From Locusta migratoria (taxonomy: Eukaryota; Arthropoda; Insecta; Orthoptera; Acrididae): a stretch of DNA of 64,000 nucleotides. How positions within the stretch are numbered: position 1 is the stretch's first letter; every line of letters starts with the position of its first letter. The notes beneath the pieces are model-generated. The model was not told the origin of the DNA. It did not search any database and was given only the letters and a program-made list of their open reading frames with translations. Of this stretch, positions 32,014 through 43,416 are shown one piece after another. Both the position numbers and the translations under genes were made by a program. The stretch covers positions 215,872,333 to 215,936,332 of the forward strand of contig CM048755.1 in NCBI GenBank assembly GCA_026315105.1, in the 5' to 3' direction.

Positions 32014-33476
32014 TTAAGTAAGCGGCGCAGACTCAGCACACAGATTAATATCACTGTCACTAGATGGCACTACCGCCGGATCGGCGTCCGCGCAATGCGA
32101 GGCTACTACAGAGTCACTAACTACTGCACTACACTCTTGAGCAGCTACTTGATGTCTACTGTCACTAGCTACACAGTACTGGGCACTTTTACAATAATAA
32201 GTTGCAGAAGGCACTAGGTTCACTACAGGATTGCACTGTACATAGTCATTTTGCTTGTCCCGAACCCTTTTCCGTTGCACAGTTTTACGTGCTCGTCGGC
32301 GCTTACGGCGTGGCTCACTACATAGTTTTGCAGTAGACGCAGAAGAACTTTCTTGCAATTGAGAACCAAGTAAAGCACTGTTCAATTCCACAGCGTCTAT
32401 GACATTGACTGTATGCACTGCTCTCGCACTTTGCGAAGCACTGTTTCTAACGTTACTGTTCTTTGAGTTTTTAATTTGCATACACACAGACTGCACATGT
32501 CCCGATTTGCCACATTGATAACAGGTTGTGTTGCGGCTAGGGCATTGCGCACGCTTGTGGCGAGACACACTGGGGGCAAGATTTACGTACATTTTTCTGA
32601 AATGAGCGTTGGCGCCCGTTATTCAAATCATTGTTTCTAACACGACGGGGCGACCTTTGTGTCGCACTTTTACACTGGCTACTGTTCACGGTCTGTTCAG
32701 CACGGCCTGTACTATTGTAAGAATCACTAGTGCTATACTGAGAACTACGGCTAGGAAAGCGTCCGTTACGGCGCACTGAATTTACACTGTGGCTTTGCAT
32801 TTCTACATCTGCTAAGTCAAAAGTATCATGCGCTTCTATAAGCTGCAGTACACTGTCGAATGAAGGGTCTGACTGTTTTAGAATTGCTGCCCTAATTCTG
32901 GGGTCCTGAATGTTCTGCGTAATCGCATCCCTCAACATCACGTCACTATACGAAAGTCCACAAGAGCAAGTAAATTTACATTTGCGGGTTAAGCTCTTCA
33001 ATTCCGTAATCCACTCTTGGTGTGACTGCTGCGGTAATTTTTTTAAGTCTGAAAAATCGGTACCGTGCCGCAGCTACGAGAACTTTTCTCTCATAATGAG
33101 CATTCAGTGCATCTACTATTTGTTCAAAGTCTACATCACGAGGAGATGCTTGCGGGAAAAGCTTCTGCAGTAACACGAAAGTCTTGGTGCCAACTACGGC
33201 GAGAAAGAAATGTTTAACTGTCTGACCTGTTATTTGATGAGCCGCGACGAGTTCTTGAAACTGTGCGAAATAGTCGCTCCATTCTTCCTCACGTTCGTTG
33301 TACTGGCGAAACGTAGGAAGCGTTGCGGCGGCAGGTGTGGGCTGCTGAAGCGGCGGCTGTTGTTGTTGGTTAGCTGCTTGCGCTGTGAGCTGGGCCACTG
33401 CTTGCAGGAGTTGTGTGATTTGCGCCGTCTGTAACTGAATAATTTCCATTAAGTTTGGATTCGGGGTAGCGGCCAT
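32014..33476 (-). pseudogene. gag: Gypsy gag with zinc knuckle, frameshifted
   Basis: Starts at Met 33476 with a Gln/Pro-rich N-terminus, then a capsid-like block containing EEWSDYFAQFQELVAAHQI and KHFFLAVVGTKTFVLLQKLF. A frameshift near 33000 moves the frame to 32537-33001 (CGLSYSDVMLRDAITQNIQD, typical gag). A second shift near 32560 leads to the frame ending at 32014, which has the CCHC knuckle CYQCGKSGHVQSVC at about 32530-32490 and a basic segment RRKRRRARKTVQRKR. Two indels in gag mean this copy cannot make its own capsid. Confidence 0.88.
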
Positions 33477-33714
33477 GCTGACCGATTAGGCGCCGCGCAT
33501 ACAAGTAACTTATAACAAAACACAAATGCAATATGAAAAAGGACGCTCTGCAACAAAAAAGTCCACAAAACACGTAACTGAAAATGTTCCCCCAAAATTC
33601 TTATAGTAAGGGTGGGTGGGCGGGAGCAAATTCTGCGTGCTCCGACTGCTGCTGTCTGGCTGCTGCTAGCGGGCTGGTCCAAGGTTCGTCTATCACTCCT
33701 CGTCCCCACTTTTG

Positions 33715-34178
33715 TGTCCCTGCCTCGTCTCTGCTTTTGTGTCTCGTTTCCGTCGTAGGTGTCGGTGGCCGAGTGGAATGAGACCGACACAGGAATAAAG
33801 ATAGCACGCTGGTGCAGGTACGGAGGGGAGCAGCCAGAAACTAGAAACACTAGAGTAAATTAGAACGAGATATATATCGCACAGAATTTATACAATACTT
33901 AACTTTTACATAGCTCAGTACTGCAGAATGCTGATACATAGTTGAGCATGCCTAGTGCCTATCCGATAGCCAAGTCGTCACTGGTGCCTATCTGATTCCG
34001 AAGTGTTAACTCGTTCCTATCTCAGTCCCAAGTGAACGATGTCGTTCAGTGGTGGCCACGAGCGGAGTTGCAGCAGAGGGCGCTCGTGGCTGTCGTCGTA
34101 AGAGCGCCGCGCCGTGCGTGCATGGCGGCGCGCGGCGAAAGTAGGTGGCGCGCACTTTGGACTTGTGCGACACCACAC
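33715..34178 (-). repeat. 5' LTR (long form)
   Basis: About 463 bp. It contains a GC-rich insert (33928-34138) absent from the 3' LTR, and near its end a duplicated ACGAGGCAGGGACACAAAA-type unit (33690-33735). Immediately inside is GTGGGGACGAGGAG, the likely primer-binding area, whose tRNA I cannot name. Confidence 0.88.
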
Positions 34179-36120
34179 TTTTGATATCAAACTCTGATGT
34201 AATACCAACTGCCTCGGCAACTACTTTAGCTTCATTTAAAATAGTTTCCCATGAATGTCGAAGGACCTGAATTTCAGTAAGTAAATCTTTTATTAGTTGG
34301 GTCTCTACGTTGAGAGAAATTCCTTTCTTTTGTATAAAGTACTTCTTAAGTCACAAAATAGTTTTTCTTGCTGATGGAGTTAATATGGGGTTACCTTATC
34401 CACTTGGAACAAGTCTAAAAGTGTGAGGACTGAAGGATAGTACTTGAAAATAGACCGCACAGCTTGTAGTCTTTCAGTCCAGCGAGTTTCAGAAAGGCTT
34501 TGAAGAGACAAAGGAACATGCTGCTTCAACATTTCTCAACGACCAGGGCTGCTAGAGAAGAAATTATAGAAACTTTCAATGTTTCCAAAAAATGTCACAA
34601 CATCTGAATTCAGATTAGCGACGTTGGCACCAACTCTGTTCAGAGAGTGTGCTCCACAGGGAGAAAAAAAGGGCAGACTTGTTTTTTTTCCCGAGTATTC
34701 TTGACTGAAGACCACTTGTGTGACCTCGCATGTTGGAGCCATTGTCATATCCTTGCGCACAACAGTCGGCAAGTGGTATTCCATGAGTTTCCAATGTGGA
34801 CATATTTCATCAGTTATGGCCTGGCCTTTTATCCCGTTAATATTCGTAAATTCAATGAATCTTTCATAAATTTCGAATGACTTTTTTTCTATATTTTGGT
34901 ATACATAACGCAGAATGAGCACATTCTGCTTCTGGTGAGAAATGTCAGGAGTTGCATCAACAATAATTCCGTAGAAGACAGACTCTTCTCTTTGATGTAA
35001 AATAGTTTTCAATATTTTTTTCCCACATAAGGAAATAAATACCTTTTGCGAGTACCATGATAGATAGTGAGCTTGACCTGTCACACTTTTATTCATCAGT
35101 TGGTATTCTTTTACTATGGCAAGATGCTCACGAGTTACTTCGTCATATTTGCGAATAAGTTCCAAAATTCCTAAAAAATTTCCATTGTGAACATCACCAA
35201 TCTGGATATTTTCGCCTTGGAAAGCTAAACCTCTACTACTCAAGAATAAAGTTGTGTCAAGAATTCTTTGTAATATAGATTTCCACCTCTTTGCTTCTCA
35301 GTTAATCTTCTGTTGGAGATTACAATCAACACCGTCGCCTTTCAGTGATAACTGAAGGGTTTTCCATTGTAAGTAAAGTTTTCGGTGCTCAGAGCTTTTT
35401 TTCATGTATCGGTAACAACCCGTAGAGTCTTTTGTAGGGAGTTTTTTGTGGAGAGAATCCTTCTTTTGCAAGTTTGCTTTGATTTGATTCAAAAATACTG
35501 CAAGGGAAACAATGAATACCGTTTTTCGACTCGCTCCACATTAACCATTCACGTGGAAATGGTGTACTTGTTCTGTTAGCTGTTTTCATGTACAACAATG
35601 TCTCATGAATGCGTTTCCCTGAAAGATCAACAGGAAAAGACTTTGATCTGGTTTCAAAAGCTGAAAAACTATCGTAATACGACGCTATTTCCTGAAGCAG
35701 TTTATCACTCATCACTCGAGGCCAAGTACTAGGATCGTCCAAAATACAACAGTTGCTTTCATCAGTTTTCATACCAAGGTCTAGATTACCACATTGTTCA
35801 CTACATTCACGAAGGAAATCTATGTCATTTCTTGTTTGTTTCGCTTCAGATAGATGTTCATAAATCACAGTATCTTGTTATAGTGCGATTTCTTTTACAT
35901 CTTTTTGTGCTGAAACCGAATGAACTACAGAACACGAAGGTCGGTTATCTGGGGCTGTTGTAGCTTCTGACATAGTATGAAGCTGGACTTTTTGCAACTC
36001 TTCTTTATAATGATACTTCAACAATTTTGTAATAGTCTGGCGCACTTTAGCTACTTCTTCTAATTTGTCTCTTTGTAGTTTTCTTTTTAACGCTCCAGAT
36101 TTATGTTTGTAGCTCGCCAT
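34178..36120 (-). pseudogene. ZMYM1-like hAT transposase, N-terminal and central part
   Basis: Starts at Met 36120 with a basic N-terminus (KHKSGALKRKLQRDKLEEV). After a stop and frame change comes DPSTWPRVMS (35740) and a TTF-type zinc-finger block EWLMWSESKNGIHCFPCSIF (35540-35480). A further frame at 34536-35243 holds NGNFLGILELIRKYDEV, then SVFYGIIVDATPDISHQKQN (DUF4371 region with the D-A-T-P-D motif) and GQAITDE. The last stretch up to the gypsy junction encodes VLRHSWETILNEAKVVAEAVG. At least three frameshifts are present. The C-terminus continues at 27743-28362. Its TIRs were not identified. Confidence 0.85.
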
Positions 36121-36425
36121 CTTAAATTGTTGCGTTATGTCATCTGAAACGAAACAATATACTCCGTTTAAAGCACAGTGCTTTCAAGAGGCGCGGATCC
36201 AGTACTGTAATGTGATCACAGGGCAAGTGCCCTCCTCCTTTGGATTACGACCCGAATACTCCATTTTATTAGTAGCAAAATTTTGTAAGAGCAATCGCGT
36301 TTCTGTCAGAGAATCGTCATTACTACGTAAATAATACAAAAAAGGTCAAACATTTTGACAGAATGACTGAAACATAAACTTGAAATATTCCGCCCTTAAG
36401 ATACAAACTAATTACGCAAAATTAG

Positions 36426-36488
36426 TGGGGGACTGATGACCTCCGCAGTTTTGTCCCCCTAAAACATCAAACCAACCAACCAACCAAC
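36426..36488 (+). mobile_element. 5'-truncated SINE (63 bp)
   Basis: Only the 3' body GGGGGACTGATGACCTCCGC and a (CCAA)n tail remain. The 11-bp CGCAAAATTAG is duplicated at 36415-36425 and 36489-36499, so this is a short retroposed copy and not later decay. Confidence 0.9.
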
Positions 36489-36499
36489 CGCAAAATTAG

Positions 36500-38187
36500 A
36501 CTTTCGAATAATGCTTTAGTAGCTACTCCGACAAGGATAAGTTTTAGAGTGACAGGAACCTGTTCCCCATGATGTTTTATTTTTAATTATACCGATCGAA
36601 AATAAGAACTTTTACGGTTCCTCCACAACTATCAACACACCTGGTACCCATCGTAGAAGGGCAGCATATTTAAGCTAAAGACTACTATTTGCATTTTATT
36701 ATGAAATTTAATAAAATATAGTAAATTACTATCTGAAATACTGTAGCCAACAGAAAATTAAGAAAAAGTCCTTAAAAGAAAGGAAGTATGAGCAGCCTAA
36801 TACGACCCGGATATCTTACCTCCGGGTCAAAATTTAGTTATTAACGGATTCTTAGGAATTTTCTGGCCCTTGCATTGGCGAAGTCCGTTTGTTTCTTAAC
36901 GGACTGAAGTATCATAAACATTGAGGTTCACTGTTCACTTCAAAAGCGGACATCTACACAGATGTTTGTCAAACACGGGAAGCTGCTGAAGAAAGCAATC
37001 TGCACCAGTGGTAATAGCATATATGATCAAATGACCCGGAAAATCTGTCATGGCGACAGCCTGTCGCAGATATTAAGAAACGCTAGGCCGTACTTCAGTT
37101 TTTGAATCATTTTTTGTTACTAATAATTAACTTTTAAGTGAGTGCAATGAAACGAAGTATTTCACTAGTCACAGAAGGCAAAGCTAGGAAGAGATCTCGA
37201 CAGGCTGAAAAGTGGAAAAGACAAAATGGAAAGAAACGAGTGTAAGACTCTCTGGTAAATTCCACAGTTCTATTTTCGTGTGTGCTACACAAAATTATCA
37301 ATTGTCGGAGAGAATTTCGATGTCAGAAATAACGTAACGGTGCATATAGAACAATCTGACAATTTAACTGGCCTTATGCTATGAATTTGAGAGATACAAT
37401 GTAATGAAATGAAGTAATTTACTCTCTTTATCATTACTGATTGTGTCTGGTGATAGAAACCGAGGTTACAGTTTGCATTGTTGGCTAGAGAGGCATACGG
37501 GAAAGTGTGAGCGATTCTACTGTACACACTAAAGTAATGTAAAAATAAATATTAAAATTCCATACCGTAAACCAAAAAGGAAACGTATTTACAAGCTGTT
37601 TCACTTACGTTGCCTGGGAAAAGACAGCTGTGCGCGCTTCTCATGAGTAGAGAGTAAACAATGATTCAATTTGATTACAGGTACACGCCGATAAAAGATT
37701 CGAGCTAATGAAAGTTGACTTTTACATAATGACGACGATGATGAAGTTGATATTGGTGGTTGTGAAGTCATGTCTAGTAATAAGCTAGCTCTACAGATTT
37801 CGACAGTTTTGATGACAGCCTCGCTGTGTGTGTACAAGATGAAGAGATTATTGCTGATGTTTGCCAACAACACAGTGATGATCAAGAGGATGAGAGTAAT
37901 GGAGATGACGACATGAATATTAAAACACCTGACCTGAGGAAATGTTTAGTGAAATCGATCTGTGTAGGCGTTAAATTAGTGAAAAAAATTGTAGTGAAAA
38001 ATATCTACAATAATCAATAAATTCGCAAAACGAGATGTATGCATTTAATGCATGGAAGGTGAAATAAGACAAATATTTAATCTCTTTAAAGCATGATCAA
38101 GTTCAAAATAACATCTTGTTTAAGCAGTGCGAAGTTCCAGAGTGCATTAATAGGACAAAATGAAAAGTTTTTATTTAAATACTTAAT
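36500..38187. other. Unrecognised region with possible transposase scraps
   Basis: A short basic frame at 37147-37250 (MKRSISLVTEGKARKRSRQ) resembles N-termini of some insect DNA-transposon proteins. An acidic frame at 37826-38020 (DVCQQHSDDQEDE) resembles the acidic end of pogo/Tigger-type transposases. Neither is strong enough to name. Confidence 0.3.
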
Positions 38188-38491
38188 CTATCTTTGCTGG
38201 TTCATGGTGTGGGTTCCTGTAGTCATGTCCTAGTTCATGAACCGCGGGCAACGTATGAGAGGCCAAGTAAGTGTTCCTGACAGTTGGGATACCAGTTACT
38301 TTGAAATAAGGTTGAGCATCTCGGACATATTCTGAGTCGTGGCCACCTTTGTGCTCAGACGGCAAAGACTACCAAATCCACGGTTAGTCCCTCAACCGTT
38401 AGGGGTAAAACCCAGTGGGGCCCTGGGCAAGTAAGGCTAGCAACCTGCTTCCCAGGTACTTCAATATCATGCTGGCAACAATCAGAGCAAA

Positions 38492-39370
38492 ATGCCTTGG
38501 ACCTATGGAGGTGATGGAGTCCCACCTCTAATTGACAGACCAGGGACTCCTCAAATACGACTTGGCAAACGATCGGGAATGAGATGGGGAGCTATTAATA
38601 TCAATGGGGATTACAATGGGAAGAAGGTAGAGCTGGCGGAGGCTTCAAGTAAGATGGGGTTAGATGTTTTAGCTGTTAGTGACGTTAGAGTAAGGGGAGA
38701 GAAAGAGGACGAAGTCGGAGAATACAAGGTCTACTTGTCAGGAGTCAAATTAGGAAGAGCACAGTGGGGTGTAGGATTTTACATCAGGAAAGCAATCGAA
38801 CCCAGCATAATTGCAATAAAGTACGTAAATGAACGACTGATGTGGATAGATTTGGCCATCACCATCAAGAAAATTAGGATTGTGGTAGTATATTCACCCT
38901 GTGAAGGGACAGATCAAGATGAGATGGACAGATTTTACAACGCACTTAGCGATGTAGTTGCTGGAGTGAAGGATAAGGATAGTGTTTTACTCGTGGTTAA
39001 TTTCAACGCCAGGATAGGAAATCGAACAGAAGGTTATGAAAAGGTTATGGGTAAGTTTGGAGAGGATATGGAGGCCAACAAGAACGGAAAACAGCTCTTG
39101 GATTTCTGTTCCAGTATGGGCTTAGTTATCACAAACTCCTTCTTTAAGCATAATGACATTCACCGCTATACTATCATTGACTATATAATAACAGACCAGG
39201 AATTCAGGAAGACAGTCAAGGACACACGTGTTTTCAGGGGGTTCTTTGATGATACTGATCATTATTTAATCTGCAGTGAAATTGGTTTTGTGAGGCCAAA
39301 AGGGCAGAATGTCAGGTCCATGTGTAGAAGGATAAGAGTGGAAAAGCTTCAAGACAAGGAAATTAGATAA
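38492..39370 (+). pseudogene. RTE endonuclease domain, copy 2
   Basis: A 292-codon frame beginning MPWTYGGDGVPPLIDRPG and carrying GAININGDYNGKKVELAEA, GLDVLAVSDVRVRGEKEDE, YSPCEGTDQDEMDRFY, NFNARIGNRTEGYEK, and at the end RYTIIDYIITDQEF and DDTDHYLICSEI (the S/T-D-H motif). The usual GDFNARIG motif of this fold reads VNFNARIG here, so the conserved Asp is lost, while copy 1 keeps MGDFNARIG. A stop (TAA at 39368-39370) ends the frame where copy 1 has CAA. Copy 2 therefore has a longer frame but a damaged active site. Confidence 0.9.
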
Positions 39371-41449
39371 AAATACATAACAATGATCTCGGAAAGGTAC
39401 CAGTTAGTTGAATGTAATGATTTACAGTCACTGGAAGAGGAATGATCAATGTACAGGGACACACTACTGGAAGCAGCTAGAGAATGTCTTGGAACAGTAG
39501 TGTGTAAAGGCAGGAAGAAGCAGACAGCTTGGTGGAATGACACAGTCAAGGCAGCCTGTAAAAATAAAAAGAAAGCATTTCAAAAATGACTCCATACTAG
39601 AAATCAGGCAGACAGAGAAAATTATGTTGAAGAAAGAAACAAAGCCAAACGGATAATTGCAGACTCCAAGCAGAAATCATGGGAAGAGTTTGGAAACAAG
39701 CTAGAAACTCTGGGTCAAGCCGCGGGAAAACCATTTTGGAGCGTAAATAGCAATCTTCGAAAGGAAGGGAAGAAGGAATTAACAAGTGTTTTGGACAGGT
39801 CAGGAAAGCTGCTAGTCAATCCTGTGGATGCCTTGAGCAGATGGAGGGAATATTTTGAAGAATTGCTCAATGTAGGTGAAACGTTCAATGATGTGTCAGA
39901 TTTTCAGGTAGAATGGGATAGGAACGACGATGGAAACAGGATCTCATTTGAGGAAGTGGAGAAAATGGTCAGTAGATTACAGTGCAATAAAGCGGCTGGG
40001 GTGGATGAAATTAAGCCGGAACTCGTCAAATACAGTGGAATATCAGGTCTCAAATGGTTACAAAGGATAATTGAAATGCGTGGGAATCGGGACAGGTTCC
40101 GTCAGACTAGACTAAAGCGGTAACACGCCAATTTTCAAACATGGAAACAGAAAAGATTGCAACAACTATCGAGGTATCTCCTAAATTAGCGTTGTAGGCA
40201 AAATATTCTCAGGTATTGTTGAAAGGAGAGTGCGAGTATTAATTGAGGACAAGTCAGATGAAAATCAGTGTGGGTTTAGGCCTCTTAGAGGCTGTCAGGA
40301 CCAGATCTTTAGCCTACGGCAGGTGATGGAAAAGTGCTATGAGTGCAACAGGGAATTGTATGTATGTTTCATAGATCTGGAAAAGGCTTGTGACCGTGTT
40401 CCTAGGAGAAAGCTTCTGTCAGTTCTTCAAGATTATGCTATTGGAGGCAAACTTTTGCAGGCAATTAAAGGGCTTTACGTAGACTGTCAGACAGCAGTTA
40501 GAGTAGATGGCAAATTAAGCTCATTGTTCAGGGTAGTTTCGGGGGTAAGACAAGGTTGTAACCTGTCACCACTGTTGTTCATACTATTCATGGACCATAT
40601 GTTGAAAACAGTAGACTGGCAGGGCGGGATTAAAGTAGGTGAAAACAAAATAAGCAGTCTCGCATATGCGGATGACTTAGTTGTAATGGCCGATTCGATT
40701 GAAAGGTTGCAAACTAATATTTCAGAGCTCGATCAGAGGTGCGTGGATTATGATATGAAGATCAGCATCGCCAAAACGAAAGTAATGTCTGTGGGAAAGA
40801 GAGTCAAACAGATTGAGTGCCAGATAGGAGAAACAAAGTTAGAACAGGCAGACAGTTTCAACTACCTGGGATGTATTTTCTCACAGGATGGCAACATAGC
40901 GAAAGAACTGGAATCGAGGTGCAGCAAAACTAATGCAGTGAGTGCTCAGCTAAGATCTACTCTCTTCTGCAAGAAGGAAGTAAGTACCAAGACTAAGTTA
41001 GCAGTGCACCACTCTATCTTTCGACCAACTTTGTTGTATGGGAGCGAAAGTTGGGTGGATACAGGTTACCTTATTCATAAGGTAGAGGTTACAGATATGA
41101 AAGTAGCAAGAATAATTGCACCTACTAATAGATGGGAACAATGGTAGGAGGGTGTCCATAATGAGGAAATCAAAGAAAAACACCATTAGATGAAGCAGTT
41201 AGAGCGAACAGACAGAGATGGTGGGGTCATGTTACACGCATGGGAGAAGCAAGGTTACCTAAGAGACTCATGAGCTCGGCAGCGGAGGGTAAGAGGAGTC
41301 GAGGTAGACCAAGAAGAAAGTACTTAGATTCGGCGAAGAATGATTTTGAAGTAAAAGGCATAACATCAGACGAGGCATCAATGTTAGCATTGAATAGGGG
41401 TTCATGGAGGAATTTTATTAGAGGTACTTTGCTCCAGACTGAACGCTGA
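39371..41449 (+). pseudogene. RTE reverse transcriptase, copy 2
   Basis: After stops at 39443 and 39587, an open stretch 39791-40123 gives the RT entrance blocks NKAAGVDEIKPELVKYSG. A frameshift follows near 40075-40120. The 40230-41147 stretch (305 codons) holds ENQCGFRPLRGCQDQIFSLR, CFIDLEKACDRVPRRKL, SGVRQGCNLSPLLFILF and SSLAYADDLVVMADS with both active-site Asp residues, then the thumb. Near 41147 a nonsense change and an 8-bp loss break it again, and 41240-41449 ends with GKRSRGRPRRKYLDS. The palm is better preserved than in copy 1. Confidence 0.9.
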
Positions 41450-41619
41450 AAGGCATAATCAGTCTCTAATGAGGATGATGATGATTACCTATCTTTGTCG
41501 TTTATAAATTTTATAAATATACACCCACTCTATTTTCACTAAAAATGAAGGAATGGGAGATCTTGTCTGGATTATTCGGCTGCCTAGTGCAAGAATTTTA
41601 ACTTGACACCACTTGAACA

Positions 41620-41755
41620 ACCTGTGTGTGTCGATTATGATGAAAATGATGACAAAGACAACACACAACAGCCAGTTCCCTGCTGGGAATCGAATCGGGG
41701 CCCCCGCATGTTAGTCAGCTGTGTTGTCGACTGAGCTCATAAATAATGATGTCCG
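41620..41755 (-). mobile_element. tRNA-like SINE fragment
   Basis: On the minus strand this has a B-box-like GATTCGATTCCCAGC and a pseudo-D-arm near 41740-41725 followed by ACAACACACAACAGCCAGTT. The arrangement is that of another arthropod tRNA-SINE type (no TSD found). Confidence 0.55.
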
Positions 41756-41904
41756 TATTTAACTTCTAAGTAATTCTGAGTTACATGTAATTTTTTCTCC
41801 TTGACATACCTTTAAATTATGTTCTGCTGTATTTTAATTTATTCTCAATATCTCTAAGTTTTTGTTTCAACCTATCTTATAAATCAATCAGAACATAACT
41901 CAGG

Positions 41905-42102
41905 GCCGGCCGCGGTGGCCGAGGGGACTGAGGCGCTCCAGTCACGGTCTGCACGGCCACTACGGTCGGGGGTTCGAATCCCCCCTCGGGCACGGATATT
42001 TGTGCCGTCCTAGTTCGTAAGTAGTTCATAAGTAGTTTGTAAGTTTAGGGACTGATGACCACGCAGTTTCGTCCGATAGATTTACAAACATTTGAACATT
42101 TT
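41905..42102 (+). mobile_element. tRNA-derived SINE, head type 1
   Basis: Head GCCGCGGTGGCCGAGGGGAC, B box GGGTTCGAATCCC, body with GTAGTTTGTAAGTTTAGGGA. The 14-bp GAACATAACTCAGG is duplicated at 41891-41904 and 42103-42116. Confidence 0.94.
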
Positions 42103-42116
42103 GAACATAACTCAGG

Positions 42117-43416
42117 TGCAAATATAAGGCATATGACAAACTAAACATTTGTTAATATTTTTGTTTGCACTAATTTCTTGAGAAGATAGGCAACGGACAT
42201 AAAAACTGCCCCTCCCTAAGAGAAATCCTCGTCCCGTGTCTGAATATACAGTTAATTTACGTTTTTAGAATTGGATTGTTGGTAATTGTTTCTCTTACGT
42301 TGTTCAAGAATATTATCACATAAAAATCATCGTAGCAAAACGAAGTACTTTCTGTAATGTAAATTTACATCAAACTGAACCAAATAATGTAATCACTTTC
42401 GTAGCAGGAGATAAAAATGTCAAATTCAGCTCACATCACAAGAAGCTGACAGGTGGACTGCATGCTACTGACGACCAGTGCAAGTGGCTTGGCCGTGGCA
42501 CAGATGGTCAGTTGTCAGTGGAGAACACAGCAGTCAAATGCACCAACAGCTGCCGCGGGCCGGTGCGGCAAGTCTAAATTCTGAAGCAACTCCGGCCTGA
42601 CGTTAGAGTCAAGCCGGTTGGCACACAACTTCACACGACATACGCAGTGACAGTAACTGCTAGCACGTTTCATGAAACTGTTACAATAAACGGTTTATCA
42701 TAATTATTTGTTTGAAACATTTGTCTGTTAGTTAAACAATATTCTAACATTCAATTGGATAAAAATATGTTTCCAGTTTGAATTAACGTAATTAAAAAAT
42801 TATGCTGCATGTGACCGTTCCCGGGCCCTCTTCAGGTCTGGGCCCTGGACCCAGGGGTCCACCCAGCCTCACCCATGTGGAGTCCATGCAACGCTCATAT
42901 AGGAATTGATATTTCATTCACTGATTTTGGAAAGATCTGTGCAGACTGCTGGAATCATTTGTAGTACGTGTTTCTCGTTATAGATAAAACACAGAAACTG
43001 AATGACAGTAGGTACGGATGGAACTTTCAAGATTTTCTGTATATATAACGGCGCATTGAGGTCAGTGCGGTAGTCTACGCATCGACATGGACAAATTCGC
43101 ACGTATGTCTAGTGATTGAGGTGTACAAAGACTGAACGTACGCATGTACATTTATTCAAACTCTCGAGCGTCGAATTGAGAAAGTACATACAGATCTCAA
43201 GCAGTACGCTACATGGCTCTTGGTACGAAACAATCAGGTACATGCACATGCTGATGTAGCTGAAAAAAGTGAGTGCCTTAACTACAAAGATCGATGATAT
43301 TGAGAGTGCGACACAAAAAGTCGATGTGGAAGCACTATTCATCACGAAGAAGAAGACGAAGAAGATTATGAGCAATCCTATATAAGAGAGCATATAACCC
43401 TGACCTCTGTTTAGTA
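42117..43416. other. No gene recognised
   Basis: Short frames only. A GGGCCCTGGACCCA stretch at 42839-42852 also occurs at 26974-26987, so the two may share an unknown repeat end. Confidence 0.35.

Larger units (their letters stand above)
28363..34178 (-). mobile_element. Ty3/gypsy LTR retrotransposon, near-complete
   Basis: The minus-strand element has two LTRs, gag, protease and a long pol with RT, RNase H and integrase, and a polypurine tract against the 3' LTR. No env-like frame lies between pol and the LTR. On the minus strand the gene it interrupts ends GATATCAAAAG on one side and resumes CAAAAAAAAAGG on the other, so CAAAA is a likely 5-bp TSD, though the A-run makes the exact ends uncertain by a few bases. 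The order PR-RT-RH-IN puts it in Ty3/gypsy, and the integrase and RT resemble the K02A2.6/Mag-type group (family knowledge, not a search). Confidence 0.93.
38197..41488 (+). mobile_element. RTE-type LINE copy 2, near full length
   Basis: It contains a 5' untranslated region (38197-38491) that copy 1 lacks, the endonuclease and RT, and a short GATGATGATG tail at 41473-41484. The 9-mer CTATCTTTG occurs just outside both ends (38188-38196 and 41489-41497), a plausible TSD. The 5' UTR is GC-richer and of a type known from this LINE group in insects. Several stops separate its reading frames. Confidence 0.85.

Noticed and set aside
36471..36488. CCAACCAACCAACC run as a telomere-like or CRISPR-like repeat
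   Set aside because: It is the simple tail of a truncated SINE with a TSD. No CRISPR array exists in the window.
37826..38020. Acidic frame as a pogo/Tigger transposase
   Set aside because: Only composition supports it; no catalytic or DNA-binding motif is visible nearby.
41905..42102. Functional tRNA genes in this and similar copies
   Set aside because: A and B boxes are present, but the sequences continue into the SINE body, have TSDs and do not form a complete cloverleaf.
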